IMG/VR virus record: IMGVR_UViG_3300045999_008377
Span: 1-44,010 of that record
Length of the DNA stretch: 44,010 bases
From: a virus
Direction: 5' to 3' (one strand)
The notes under the pieces are model-generated. The model was not told where the DNA came from and did not search any database. It was given only the letters and a program-made list of their open reading frames with translations. Numbering within the stretch: position 1 is the stretch's first letter; each line of letters begins with the position of its first letter. The translations under genes were made by a program, and so were the position numbers. Shown piece by piece: positions 9,001 through 17,412 of this stretch.

Positions 9001-10009
9001 TTGCATCGCTAATCTTTTTCTGTGCTTTTTGCTTTGCTTGTTGTGCAAGTGTTTCTGCACGATCAATTACTTTCTGTGTTTTTTGAGCAGAAGCGGCTGA
9101 CTTTCTTGCTAGTTCAGCCGCTTTTTCAGGATCGATTCCTCTACGAATAGCATCTCTTGTAATACGCTCAATATCTCTTGCTACTTTATTAGGATCAGTT
9201 ACAGATTCTGTTCGTTGCAATACTTGTAAGTTTTGCGACTTACTTGTCAAATCTTGTAATTTTTTATTATAAACTGCGTCAGCAACTTTTGATACCGCAT
9301 CTTTCTTACTTACTTTTACTCCTGCATCTTTTGCAACTTTCATTGCTGTTTTTTGTGCGGCTTTTGCTCCAGCTTTTGCAACAGAACCTGAACCTAGTGT
9401 AAATAGATTTGAAGCATCTGCTGTTAGGTCAAAGGTTAAACCTAAACCTGTGGCTGTTTTTGGATATTGTTTAGCGGCTTCTTCAGCAAGAAACTTCGAA
9501 GTTTGCGGATCAATTCCTCGAAGACCTGCTCCAAAAGCATACGCTCCTTTAACAACATCAATACCACTTTTTGCAACCCCTGACGATCCTGAATAAGCGA
9601 TACCTGCAGGGATTGCTTTTAAGATGGTACCAAGAGGTCGATCTTCAAAATTTTCTTGAACATATTTCTTTGTTCCTTCATAAGCGTCATAGAAACTTGG
9701 AACAAAAGGAATATCACTCTTTTTACCTAATAAATTAAGCTCACGGTCTAAAAGATTTGCCGCAAAATTTGCCGCAGGTGCTCCACCAATTGCGTTTAGA
9801 AAATCAAGAGTATTTTTTAACATCGGTCGATCTTCAATAAACTGACCGACCTTTTCCAACGTCGATGCTTCAGGAGCCGCTTTTGGAACTTCAAAAGCAG
9901 ACACCTTTTTTGGAGCACTAGGTTTACTTAATCTTATTTCTGAAACACGTTCCTGAAATTTTCCTGTGTTTCTTATTCTTTCAGGATTATTTTTGGGAGT
10001 TGTTGCCAC
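3092..10009 (-). CDS. Giant internal virion protein with metalloprotease motif, 2305 aa
   Basis: The largest gene. The first 700 residues are Ala/Lys/Gln-rich and largely helical or coiled coil. A Pro/Lys-rich repeat region follows (about 930-1030). Next comes a globular region with HEIGHA (HExxH, about 1347-1352) and, some 70 residues on, EWFAD, the pattern of a gluzincin zinc protease. The last 700 residues, including FWLWMKNNIPLQVEKL, resemble the C-terminal part of podovirus 'large polyvalent proteins' that are packaged and ejected with DNA. Start is GTG 10009 with AAGGGGGA upstream. Its place after the tailspike and 859-aa gene, and the lack of a tape measure, fit an internal core/ejection protein. 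Protease activity is inferred from the motif only. Confidence 0.75.
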   Translation of the reverse strand: MATTPKNNPERIRNTGKFQERVSEIRLSKPSAPKKVSAFEVPKAAPEASTLEKVGQFIEDRPMLKNTLDFLNAIGGAPAANFAANLLDRELNLLGKKSDIPFVPSFYDAYEGTKKYVQENFEDRPLGTILKAIPAGIAYSGSSGVAKSGIDVVKGAYAFGAGLRGIDPQTSKFLAEEAAKQYPKTATGLGLTFDLTADASNLFTLGSGSVAKAGAKAAQKTAMKVAKDAGVKVSKKDAVSKVADAVYNKKLQDLTSKSQNLQVLQRTESVTDPNKVARDIERITRDAIRRGIDPEKAAELARKSAASAQKTQKVIDRAETLAQQAKQKAQKKISDASRAAQAKAQNALISLDIPFTKFTMPLINKPKAFQKTYDTVGEEGIRIVKQLFTPPAGLDEKQIADFNNKVSNFLAETYGTSDPRKLTVEEIRDLQSRFERANITPSTTFDIEKKYVENIVDDIRKVESTNPFLFDEFLKTYSPETQQIAMGMLREGMTPQDIINQLPDILRQYAETARKRRVVPPQTEPLPKNIGDMLDELYYYDELSGRTTAPYEEVFNNILRLYNDPNVSRENLTKSLEETLQRARQSANEAEQTRFARETQEAQRIASENARLKTEFDEATRQYNIAFQNFKNSKATAKTDAEKAQTAQYEKLLKEWEDEVARIKALQKAAKEKAKQAQKETTPTVEPVKKQPTPKSTVKKEEPKPQPKQTPFEQAKGKNISDKDALLVDEYAHFLKSSGKSDEFVSQKVSSFITSLTKANADSVRSQLKRLIEEQKAQLSSNMPTGKKTLSLVSGQSVNSWKNLLNKIKSPDIANLIQKIAIQDVGKMVESGVQKGNDFRVATFKLEENGVSAFLNRRQKLIDGVVKALDEGASEADILAQLNNVRKSSFDEAMISSNADQIRQLIKENGTAVKLVDELKPVLPKNMQYKPPIVIKPQLKRGEKLTFKKPVRAVVQTAPPKPQPKRGEGLTFKKPEKVVEKIAEDLKPQPKRGEGLKFKPPVKAVEAPPKPQPKRGEGLKFKPPEKPLVDPKQKGADGFSPNLLEAINDGMSRFGLDLSDYFGEDLYAPIVKGYKKDYENQYVDFNSIADANRYYRIFEQGSLNDAKYFIHQEGKRVYMFPRDGKQIESAFKSSFPKEYAKSRMARLEQPKLKFKPPVKKVEAPEWAKKSAERSNGDVVHHIGDFALIRGYNAFGDSVFTVSKSNGVRTTYDIDSPNFANDFITPEQKAEFVSAKKKWLEADAKAFAENPNGPFKKGEIFAHSDNVPKEVQEIVKQWQKMLGITERIYLSTFDDAKFSRYHGVFSSIPSQALDAKNLGTKRKLSNGDFVIVYTPSSKSTVRTLETISHEIGHALMDTRYAEAPAEVRKAIDDEYEKWLASTKGKTAQELAESLRAYKSGKETRMREGLKADDINRYDYWKSKSEWFADQVSRWATTSEKPVSVVEKFFARLAKVMKQFFQSNKQYLASKTMEDWLNGLEESSKVYGTSVPPKPIVKTPEKPDIEYSKSNIEISSGNINIELPKRPKKKDIPLVIQQIEKVIKPTRPVYQKVPKVEPPKAVSLPTAKRNELRKLRENLQPTAKPEIINGLDRRFVSELKKVAAQLEKQKPEITTSKPENLGKMDIGTYKVKGKGKRIYRKDIPFYRLRQEGAFQRGATAVGPLSRLVRENKLIKMFSTRSLGTGNALVDSYGALLQDAGTRVSGESRFIRRDLKELVKKAEGLSPEQMKSVQYVVENRFPKAMTDTEKQTILDNTQIQEVADLATKLMAYIGKEDQAAGIVQNLRKDYFPHLMKFDADRAQEFADRYLTDPDLKEIASNLKKKTGFSLERRGLPTLAEYDDLVEELIKKRDAETDPTKIEEMDRKIEATTNLFNRDTVSVLNSRIYQSVRGRAMKDLYKQLEADGMIRYTWQRPENYVEISEDQAKILGYRPKTQKGRLLMHRDILAGMEQVSDIFTDQKMNTFVQTMDDIMRVWKLGTTVLIPKHYLNNLIGNAFNNGLAGVKVKSYSDALSFLRKMSKNQLSPEEQKMALQLYRDGVIGQGINAEFRLPESMTDRSTLQRLADWAQNTWYGRNVMHIGEAVDDWSRLALYMHMSKYSNSHQAGVDAVREYLFNYHEVTRADRFVRSTMMPFWLWMKNNIPLQVEKLLQQPRYFVAAEKIREATFEDDELQEKPEYIREKGFNLFGHDYVISLPMYDLYMVNGAQGTLKNILNSFGPLQTAIPELALNKDVFTSAPISKDVQRGREEDYTTTDIAKYLARQFGGYIGGEAVDYYQNVVEKERLTSAEQLERSLKGVFAPKPILEQ
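6937..7200 (-). repeat. KPQPKRGEGL coding tandem repeats
   Basis: Inside the 2305-aa gene, four units of the pattern K-P-Q-x-K-R-G-E-x-L-x-F-K-x-P follow one another, separated by variable Pro/Val/Lys-rich linkers. Two units are also identical in DNA over 46 bases (6937-6982 and 7006-7051), a 69-bp period, which indicates recent duplication. A weaker unit ending LKFKPPVKKVEAP lies near 6540. The basic, proline-rich character suggests an extended DNA- or protein-binding linker between the coiled-coil part and the protease-like part. Confidence 0.85.
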
Positions 10010-10021
10010 AACGATTCCCCC

Positions 10022-12601
10022 TTATTTAATTTCAAGTAATGGTCTATAATCCAAACCTGCTAAATCTCCTAATGCAGTTGCCGCCGCATCTCGTTTACGA
10101 ACTGCGCTTTGCATTTGAGCACTTGTTGAGCTTTTTCCTTGTGCGATCAATGCATTGATTTCAGTATTTGCTGAATTAAAGACTGATTTCGCAAAGTCGA
10201 TTTGATTGTTCAATGCTTCTTTATCTTGCTGACTAGCGATTTTTCCTGCCGCAATCTCAAAATCTTGGTCTAATTTTGCGTAGAATTTGTCATTACTTGC
10301 TTTTAGTTTCTCTCTTGCTAATGTTTGATTTCCATCGTTAATTAACTTTTTAAGAGCTAAAGCACTTGCATCTGATTTCTTCTTATTCTCTTCTTTTGTA
10401 TATGCTAGATTCATTTCTTCTGCAAACTTACGAACACCTACTGTTGGAATTGGATTTCCATTTCTATCTTTCAACATTACACCATTTTGATGAATAAATC
10501 CTGTTGTATCTGAACGTTGTTTATCAATATCCGAATAAACGCCTTTTGTTTGTGCAAACAATAATTCTGAAGAACGTTTTGTTTTTAAGATTTCTGCATT
10601 TGTTAAGTTAATTTTAGAAAGCATGTCTTGACCTAACAGGGATAAGGTTGGATCAGTTGTATTCTGTAATGCTCTTGCCAATCCTTCGACATCGCCTACA
10701 ATAGAGAACGCTTCGAAAGGAGCTGTATTATATCCTTGTGATTTTAATCGATCTAGTGCTGACCTTGCATTTGTTAACAACACTTTATTTTCTTCCAACT
10801 GAAGTTTGCGAAGTTCAATATCCATTTTATCTAAAGCGGTTGCTTCTTTAATCAAGTCATTTGTCGCTTTTTGGATATCTGTTTCTCGACCTTCAGCGAG
10901 TTTTTGTTTCTTTTCGTTAAAGGCATCTAAGCGAGTTTGGAAATCAGATGCCAGTTTTGCCATTGTGTCTTGTTGTTTCGAATACAAGTTACGCAAGTTT
11001 TGATCCATGCTCATCTGTAAACGAACTTGTGCATCTTGTGCAAGACCACTAGTGGTTAAACCACGATTTGCCATTTGTTGTCTTGATGCAAGTTGCTGTC
11101 TAAATGCAGTATCTTGAATGCCACGCTGTGCTTCCTTAAATGCGTTCAACTGTTCTGCTTTCGAAAAGTCACGATTGTTAATAGCTAAAGCAATTTGTTT
11201 ATCAATCTCTGCATTTTGTTCTGCAATCTTTTTATCTGTCATTTCTGTTGCTCTTGAAAGTGCCGCATTTTCAAATGCTTTTTGCATTTCTTCAGCAGTC
11301 GGTGCAGTAGACTCTTGATCCGTCTTCATTCCAATTTCTTTCAACGGTGCGGGTGCTGGTTCTTCTTTCTTAATTTCTTTTGCTAAATCTTCAGCTTTTG
11401 TTAGATCAGCAGGTTTTACTTCACCAATAAATTGCTGTGCGACATCTGCTTGACTTGCCCCTGCATCAACTTTAATATCATCTTTTTTCAGTTGCTCAGC
11501 GATTTGATCTGCTTTATCTGCGGTTTGTTCTTGTTTCATCAATGGTTCAGGAAGACCTGATCTAAAAGCCGCATCAATTTCTTCTTGAGAAGGTAAAGCC
11601 CAACCATTTGCTTTTGCATCTGCTTCTAGTTGCTCTAATCGAGTAATGTCCTGATTTTTAAGCGCCGCAAGATAATTTTGTTGCTTTAATTTTTGTAGCA
11701 TTACTCCTGCATTATCCGTTGATGCTGTTGTTCCTGTTGCTGTCGGTGTAGAAGCTAAAGCCGCTTGTATCTCTGCTTGTCTTTCTGCATTAATTTGACG
11801 GATCACATCTTGTGAAGGAATTGACCATCCCTTTGCTTTCGAATCCGCTTCTAGTTGCTCTAATAAGTCGTAATTCTGATCTCTCAACGCTTGAATGTAT
11901 CGGTTATACTGGCTCGTTGCATAACCTGAATCTACTTTTTCTGTTTTTGTGGCACCTGTGGAATCTTGTTGTGTTGATGTTTTCGATGCTGTTGTGCCTG
12001 TAAACATATCACTTTTTGGTTGATCATCTGCTGTGTACTGCCATGCAGGTGCTGTTCCTTGTGTTGAAGCTGTTACTACAGAAAATGGAGTAGGTGGAAC
12101 TACAGGAAATCCTGCGGATATTCCTTGTGTCGACGCTTGTTGGCTCATTGCAGGTTGTTGCTTACTCTGTTCAGCTTTTGTAAAAGCATCAAAAAGACTA
12201 ACTGCAGTAGATAAATTTGGAGCCGCTTTTGAAACTGTATCTTTTAAGGACACATTTTCAAACAATGTGGTGGAAGGTTCTTTCTTCACTGGTGTTTGTT
12301 GATTTATTGCTTTTGAAAAAGAATCTTCTAATATGTTAGAAAGTTTTTTTGATGCAACAACTACAGGCGACTGTGATCCTTTTTCAACTTGATTAACCAC
12401 AGCTTTTTTCTCTCTGTCGTTTTTCGCTTTTTGATCGGCTTTTGCTACATCGTATTTATTAATGTTTGATTGCGCTTCAGCCGCCGCATTACTAATAGCG
12501 TATTTTGGTGCATTAGATAAAGCAGTTTTTTCAGGAGTAGTCGCTTTCTTTGTCGCCGCAATTGCTTGCTTTGTGCCTTTTGCGTATTCAGGCATTGCCA
12601 T
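10022..12601 (-). CDS. Putative internal virion/ejection protein, 859 aa
   Basis: An Ala/Gln/Lys-rich, low-complexity to coiled-coil protein with no membrane segment or cysteine motif. It contains two related segments of about 37 residues, RYIQALRDQNYDLLEQLEAD... (about 232-268) and NYLAALKNQDITRLEQLEAD... (about 310-346), both ending GW-x-[IL]-PSQ. Residues about 430-650 form long helices. It lies between the tailspike and the giant internal protein with only 12 bases to the latter, a place where podoviruses encode ejection proteins. No enzyme motif is seen. An AAGGGTGAT ribosome site precedes the ATG. Confidence 0.65.
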   Translation of the reverse strand: MAMPEYAKGTKQAIAATKKATTPEKTALSNAPKYAISNAAAEAQSNINKYDVAKADQKAKNDREKKAVVNQVEKGSQSPVVVASKKLSNILEDSFSKAINQQTPVKKEPSTTLFENVSLKDTVSKAAPNLSTAVSLFDAFTKAEQSKQQPAMSQQASTQGISAGFPVVPPTPFSVVTASTQGTAPAWQYTADDQPKSDMFTGTTASKTSTQQDSTGATKTEKVDSGYATSQYNRYIQALRDQNYDLLEQLEADSKAKGWSIPSQDVIRQINAERQAEIQAALASTPTATGTTASTDNAGVMLQKLKQQNYLAALKNQDITRLEQLEADAKANGWALPSQEEIDAAFRSGLPEPLMKQEQTADKADQIAEQLKKDDIKVDAGASQADVAQQFIGEVKPADLTKAEDLAKEIKKEEPAPAPLKEIGMKTDQESTAPTAEEMQKAFENAALSRATEMTDKKIAEQNAEIDKQIALAINNRDFSKAEQLNAFKEAQRGIQDTAFRQQLASRQQMANRGLTTSGLAQDAQVRLQMSMDQNLRNLYSKQQDTMAKLASDFQTRLDAFNEKKQKLAEGRETDIQKATNDLIKEATALDKMDIELRKLQLEENKVLLTNARSALDRLKSQGYNTAPFEAFSIVGDVEGLARALQNTTDPTLSLLGQDMLSKINLTNAEILKTKRSSELLFAQTKGVYSDIDKQRSDTTGFIHQNGVMLKDRNGNPIPTVGVRKFAEEMNLAYTKEENKKKSDASALALKKLINDGNQTLAREKLKASNDKFYAKLDQDFEIAAGKIASQQDKEALNNQIDFAKSVFNSANTEINALIAQGKSSTSAQMQSAVRKRDAAATALGDLAGLDYRPLLEIK

Positions 12602-12624
12602 AATATCACCCTTCCATTAAATAA

Positions 12625-12642
12625 GGGCAGATTGCTCTGCCC
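12625..12642 (-). terminator. Terminator/attenuator after the tailspike gene
   Basis: On the minus strand GGGCAGA and TCTGCCC form a 7-bp stem with a four-base loop, followed by TTATTTAAT. It sits in the 48-base gap between the tailspike and the 859-aa gene, with no promoter behind it, so it probably only reduces downstream transcription. The hairpin also reads as CGTTTTATT-tailed on the plus strand. Confidence 0.65.
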
Positions 12643-12649
12643 CGTTTTA

Positions 12650-14308
12650 TTATGTTTGAATGGTTCCGAAACCTTTCCACGTTCCTGACACTCCTGATGA
12701 TGTACATACCCAACCGATATAACCTGAAGGAGTTGGATTACTGTTCAATACTTTATCGCCTAAAACCCATGTTCCTGTTGTCGGTGCGGCTGTTCCTGTA
12801 AACACTCGACCACCTGTAATTTCTTCATAATATAATGTATATGCCGCCGCATTTGGTAAAACCGTTGTTCCTCTAAAATTATTTCCTTCAAGAGCTACGA
12901 GTGATCCGCTTATTGGAACGTTTAACGATCTGTAGTTAATAGTTGTTACTGTTTTTCCAGCATATGTTCCACCTGTTGTTAATGATCCTCTTGCAATAAC
13001 ATTACCTGAAATTGAAGCTCGTGACCCTGATTGAATAACTGAAAATGAAATTGCATCACCTGTTGCCGCCGAACTATGGAAGAAATCGACAAATGTGTTT
13101 CCTACAATTGTACCTTGAAATGTTCCTGTACTGATCGTTCCTACACGAATACCAAATGCAAAACAACGATTAAATACATTGTCGCATATTGTATATATTC
13201 CTCGTACTGCTACATACACACCACTACTGCAAGCTGTAAATGTATTTCCAATTACAGAGTTATTGAAATCTCCCGATACATACGGTATTAACCACACACC
13301 GTATGGGAGTTCTTCTGTTGCAGTTACAGTAGACATATCGATATTATTGTAAGAAACCGTTATATTTGCACATCCTGATTGGACGACAATCGTAGCTGGA
13401 TTAGATGTACCTAAAGCAATGAGTGATCCTTTAATGATATTGTTTTGTATCGTGCAATTTATGGACGATACACAATATATAGCATTTTCTCGGAAATTTA
13501 ATATCGTATTATTAACACAAGAAATTCGTTCACAACTATCTAGATTGATTACAATATTTCCTAAAACAGTGTTATTATTTTGAATCATAACGTCTGTTGA
13601 ATTGTAAAGTTGAATTAAATTTGTAGTGTATAAAGTGCTATTCGCTCCAGCAAAACGACAATATTCGACGATACTTTTTGAAATTGTATCTAAATAAAGA
13701 CCTGTGCTGTTCCAATTTGTTAACCAAATATAGCATTTTGAAATGGTTAAGTATTCTACAGCAGATGCACTTGGTGCATAAATTAATCCTCGACCTGCGG
13801 CTGTATCAGCGTATGGAAATAACGTCAATCCTTCAATGGTTATATTATTTGCTTGTACATTAAAAATCGCATTGTTTGTCGTTGCATATTGTCTAATCGA
13901 AGTTGTTTCATATCCTGTATCTGATGTAATGATAACGGAACCGTTAACAACAATTTCTGCTGTAATTTTGTAAGTTCCTGAAGGGAAAACAACAACCCCA
14001 TTCACCGCACAAGCGTCTGTTACTGCATTTTGAATAGCGGTTGTATCATTTGTAATTCCATCGCCTACTGCATTGTATGGTGGTGACTTCACGTTAAAGA
14101 TACTTGCAGAACCTGCCAATGTTACAACTTGAGCTTGTAGACTATTGATCCAATCCGCATGATCATTAATGCACGATTGAATCACACGCATTTTTGGATT
14201 CAATGCCCCCGAATAAGGAGCAGGTGATGTACCTTCTGCGCTAATGACTTCGCCATCTACAAACGCATCTAGTGTACCACTATTAATTGTTTGTGGAACA
14301 AATGCCAT
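12650..14308 (-). CDS. Tailspike with right-handed beta-helix
   Basis: A 552-residue receptor-binding or depolymerase protein. After about 75 N-terminal residues, probably the virion anchor, the sequence FNVKSPPYNAVGDGITNDTT...GGVVVFPSG-type (about 72-116) matches the entry of pectate-lyase-3-like beta-helix proteins. It continues as Asn/Ile/Val-rich rungs (for example NNITIEGLTL, NSTDVMIQNN) to about 450, then a short C-terminal domain with WVLGDKVLN. Substrate is unknown; Gram-positive surface glycopolymers are likely. It follows the nozzle gene by 12 bases with a GGAGGG ribosome site. Confidence 0.85.
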   Translation of the reverse strand: MAFVPQTINSGTLDAFVDGEVISAEGTSPAPYSGALNPKMRVIQSCINDHADWINSLQAQVVTLAGSASIFNVKSPPYNAVGDGITNDTTAIQNAVTDACAVNGVVVFPSGTYKITAEIVVNGSVIITSDTGYETTSIRQYATTNNAIFNVQANNITIEGLTLFPYADTAAGRGLIYAPSASAVEYLTISKCYIWLTNWNSTGLYLDTISKSIVEYCRFAGANSTLYTTNLIQLYNSTDVMIQNNNTVLGNIVINLDSCERISCVNNTILNFRENAIYCVSSINCTIQNNIIKGSLIALGTSNPATIVVQSGCANITVSYNNIDMSTVTATEELPYGVWLIPYVSGDFNNSVIGNTFTACSSGVYVAVRGIYTICDNVFNRCFAFGIRVGTISTGTFQGTIVGNTFVDFFHSSAATGDAISFSVIQSGSRASISGNVIARGSLTTGGTYAGKTVTTINYRSLNVPISGSLVALEGNNFRGTTVLPNAAAYTLYYEEITGGRVFTGTAAPTTGTWVLGDKVLNSNPTPSGYIGWVCTSSGVSGTWKGFGTIQT

Positions 14309-14320
14309 ACAATTCCCTCC

Positions 14321-16468
14321 TTACGGTTTCTTGGATCGGAACTCTAAACCGAATCCATAGATTTCACATTCACTACCATCTGTATGCTTAAATTCAAGTC
14401 GAACTCTACGACACTTCGCTCGAATGGATGTTTTTAATACTGCTAATGTATTCTCACCTAAAGGATGTAATCCTGTTACAAAGTTCGTATAAAGGATTGT
14501 TCCTGCATAAAAATTGAAGTTCGGTGTACTAGTTGTTACCCATGTTGTTGCACCTGTTAATGGATCGACACTAATATATCCGCTATCAGGTGTTAAGATT
14601 ACATCACTGTCTGCTTGCACCGTTACGGATAATGCAACATCATCATCTTGTAAACGAGCGATAATGAACAACTGGCGTAGCTTCTTGAAATTAAAGGCTT
14701 GAGATAAGTCAAAATATTTCGTCCTTAATTTCATTGTATATGCAACACCATTATCTGTATATACTGATTTATCTAAAGCAGTGAAGTCGGTAGACACCAC
14801 TACAGAAGTCGATGTATTGTATTTAATCATCGGTTCAATCAATGTTTGTACACCATTAAATGAAGCAATCACAGGTGAACTAAAGCGCATCACTTGATTG
14901 GTTGAAACCAAATGACTCATCGTATCTGTTACCCAAGCTCTACGGTCATAGTAATGACGATAGATTTTTCCATTCAATCCATAGATAATGTACTGACTTT
15001 CGAAAACAGTACTTTGTACTTGTGCAGATGCCGAACCGCTAGACGTTACTGCATCCGTAGCAATAAACTCATCTGCAAATTGATCTTGAATCAATACATC
15101 TAAACCTGCGACATTGAAATTATCTTGTGTATAAACATTCGGACGAATGGCATAGATACCTTGTTTTGATACAAAGAATACATCATTCTCAACCACTTGT
15201 ACGGAATTACCCCAAATGGCTCCGACTTGGTTATTTACTAATGAACGTACATAATCGTCAGGTGATTTTCCTGCTAAACTTTGAACGGTATCAGGAGTAA
15301 AAATAAGTAAAATGTTACGATAACGCACCACTTTCCGCACACGCTGTTGCGTATCGGCAGAAAAGGAAATGACATTTGGTGTTGGGAAATAACGTGGTTC
15401 GCCAACTTGTGAAATGAAAATCTGATCTTGTTGATTCGTTAGACCATCTGTTGTCGTTGGTCTTGGATCGTATAAAACTAAACGATCCCAATGTAACAAA
15501 ATTCGTCTACAACGTTGAATATTGGAATACGGTAAAGCAGGTTCAGCAGGAGTTGCCGATACAACTAAACCAAAAATAATATACTCATCGTTAATTGAGT
15601 GATGGTTTGTTAGTCGCATTTTAACTCGAATATCATAACTATTCGGTGTATCGAACGTCATAGCATATGTTTTATTTGCATTTGCCACACCATAAGAAAC
15701 AACCGTTGTCCACGTTGTATCACCTGACTTACGATAGTACCACTCATAATCTGTATCCGTATCAGTAGGTGAATTGTTATTCGTTTTGCGATACGCTGTA
15801 AAATTAATCGATTGATTAATAGCAGGTGTTGGTTTGTCGCAATAAATACCTAATGCTTCAATTGAGATTGTCGTTGCAGTTGTAAGGTCAACTAAATACG
15901 CCGCTGGATTTGTATTTAGTGCATTAAGTCCAATGTACAACGCTTCTTGCGATGTCGGCTTAAATTGATCCACTACCGTTTCTGCAGTTGCAGTTGTCGT
16001 TGCACCTGTTTGATATACCTGACAACGTACCAATTTAGAACCTGTTGCCACATACAACCATTCACCATATTGCACCGCTTCACAGTAATCCGTTGTTTGA
16101 AATGTGAATGGACTTCCTGCATCTGTGATTGAAATCTGTGTCCAGTTCCCATAATTTGTAGCAGTAGGACGAGAGTACCATAACTTTCCCTCAACTGCGG
16201 CAATTAAGATAGTTTCTGTATTATTCACAAACTTAAACAATCCTTGAATCGGAGAAGTTGCCGCCCATCCTGTATGTGTACCTGTAAGAAGTGTACGACC
16301 TGAACGCTTTTTAATGGAGTTGGTTAATGCCAAGTCTACATTTTCAGAAATAGTAACTTGGTTGTCTTTCATCAACTCATTAGATTGCTGTGTGTTTAAT
16401 CCACCGCCAAAGTCACGATACGATTCAAACAACTTCAGTGAACTGTTAACGTTAATATTATCACGCAC
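14321..16468 (-). CDS. Tail nozzle/stabilisation protein, 715 aa
   Basis: A beta-rich protein whose N-terminus (FGGGLNTQQSN...L..NQVTISENVDL...IKKRSGR) is the familiar opening of podovirus tail tubular B/nozzle proteins. Propeller-like repeats follow (LFKFVNNTETILIAAVEGKLWY; VVRYRNILLIFTPDTV; VFFVSKQGIYAI). It would form the hexameric tip below the adaptor, through which DNA leaves. It starts at GTG 16468 with an AGGGGTGG site and nearly touches the adaptor gene. Length and order match the family. Confidence 0.8.
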   Translation of the reverse strand: MRDNINVNSSLKLFESYRDFGGGLNTQQSNELMKDNQVTISENVDLALTNSIKKRSGRTLLTGTHTGWAATSPIQGLFKFVNNTETILIAAVEGKLWYSRPTATNYGNWTQISITDAGSPFTFQTTDYCEAVQYGEWLYVATGSKLVRCQVYQTGATTTATAETVVDQFKPTSQEALYIGLNALNTNPAAYLVDLTTATTISIEALGIYCDKPTPAINQSINFTAYRKTNNNSPTDTDTDYEWYYRKSGDTTWTTVVSYGVANANKTYAMTFDTPNSYDIRVKMRLTNHHSINDEYIIFGLVVSATPAEPALPYSNIQRCRRILLHWDRLVLYDPRPTTTDGLTNQQDQIFISQVGEPRYFPTPNVISFSADTQQRVRKVVRYRNILLIFTPDTVQSLAGKSPDDYVRSLVNNQVGAIWGNSVQVVENDVFFVSKQGIYAIRPNVYTQDNFNVAGLDVLIQDQFADEFIATDAVTSSGSASAQVQSTVFESQYIIYGLNGKIYRHYYDRRAWVTDTMSHLVSTNQVMRFSSPVIASFNGVQTLIEPMIKYNTSTSVVVSTDFTALDKSVYTDNGVAYTMKLRTKYFDLSQAFNFKKLRQLFIIARLQDDDVALSVTVQADSDVILTPDSGYISVDPLTGATTWVTTSTPNFNFYAGTILYTNFVTGLHPLGENTLAVLKTSIRAKCRRVRLEFKHTDGSECEIYGFGLEFRSKKP

Positions 16469-16471
16469 AGA

Positions 16472-17107
16472 TTACCACCCCTGTCCTGCCCAAAAGCTAT
16501 ACGGAGGTTCCACTAAATCTTGATGCTCTTCCCATACTGCTGTGATTTTATCACCTAAAGAACAAGCATTGGTTACAATAAATCCATACGGATCATTTGT
16601 CGTTGTCAGCGTTGTAATGATTGCCGCTTCATCTGTAATGGTGGAAATTACACGTTCCCATGCCATCAATTTGATTCCGTTTTTATAAACGCTTAAATCA
16701 CCTTGCTGTGGATCGTAACCATCTTTTGTAATGACAAAAGCCTTTTGCCCTGCTTGAGCAACGAACTGTTGAACTAAACGATCATCACGTTGCCACATTG
16801 GGATTTGGTAGTTGATTACAAAACGCTTCTTCATTTCTTCAAACTGCGCACGATAATTATTCGATTCCGTTAATACAGAGTCCAATTCCTTAAAACGCAT
16901 ACACGCATAGATAACTGGAATTTCATGCCACTTTGCATCAAAGTCAAATGTTCCATTTGGATCAACAACTAATAACTGTGTGAATGATGCACCGATTTCC
17001 ATTGCCAAAATGTTTTGACCAGCGTTTAAGAAATCTACTGCATCAGCTAAAGAGATCGTATCGTCAATACGCCGATTAATTGCCGCAACCATTTCTGTCA
17101 AATTCAT
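16472..17107 (-). CDS. Head-tail adaptor / tail tubular A-like protein, 211 aa
   Basis: The N-terminal half is helical (MNLTEMVAAINRRIDD...AVDFLNAGQNILAMEI), like podovirus adaptor subunits that dock under the portal. The C-terminal half is beta-rich (VYKNGIKLMAWERVISTITDEAAIITT) and ends PPYSFWAGQGW. I choose ATG 17107, 8 bases after AAAGGAG, rather than the GTG at 17116, which is too close to that site. The gene begins right after a terminator, so its mRNA must come from read-through or an unseen promoter. Assignment rests on fold impression and order. Confidence 0.65.
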   Translation of the reverse strand: MNLTEMVAAINRRIDDTISLADAVDFLNAGQNILAMEIGASFTQLLVVDPNGTFDFDAKWHEIPVIYACMRFKELDSVLTESNNYRAQFEEMKKRFVINYQIPMWQRDDRLVQQFVAQAGQKAFVITKDGYDPQQGDLSVYKNGIKLMAWERVISTITDEAAIITTLTTTNDPYGFIVTNACSLGDKITAVWEEHQDLVEPPYSFWAGQGW

Positions 17108-17124
17108 CTGTAACACTCCTTTCT

Positions 17125-17156
17125 AAAAAAGACTGTGCAGTTTCCCACACAGTCTT
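17125..17156 (-). terminator. Intrinsic terminator upstream of tail genes
   Basis: On the minus strand AAGACTGTG and CACAGTCTT form a perfect 9-bp stem with a 10-base loop, followed by TTTTTT and then directly by the AAAGGAG ribosome site of the adaptor gene. No consensus promoter lies between. It likely sets a lower level for the tail genes than for the capsid genes. Confidence 0.88.
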
Positions 17157-17160
17157 ATCA

Positions 17161-17412
17161 TCATTCATTATACGGAGTCCAACCTGTAGCGTCCATCGCT
17201 TCTTTTGTTGTATCAAAAATTTGGAATATTGGATTGGACTCCACTGCAAGAAGTTGATCTTCTGTCATATTCCACCCGCACCAGTATCCTGCTAATTCAT
17301 CTTCGCTATCAAATAATTCGACCGTAAATGAATCGCCTACTGCCCCAATTGAATTGCAAAACGCATTTGCATCATCTAAATCTGCTTTATGAATTACTAA
17401 AACTTTATGCAA
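17161..17412 (-). CDS. Hypothetical acidic protein, 83 aa
   Basis: Not recognised. An acidic alpha/beta protein (MHKVLVIHKADLDD...) without membrane segment. The start is a TTG at 17412, supported by a GGGGG-containing ribosome site 8 bases upstream; no ATG is available in the first third. It overlaps the 833-aa gene's end by 8 bases and is followed immediately by a terminator, so it closes the head/decoration transcription block. Possibly a virion accessory protein or chaperone for its large neighbour. Confidence 0.6.
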   Translation of the reverse strand: MHKVLVIHKADLDDANAFCNSIGAVGDSFTVELFDSEDELAGYWCGWNMTEDQLLAVESNPIFQIFDTTKEAMDATGWTPYNE

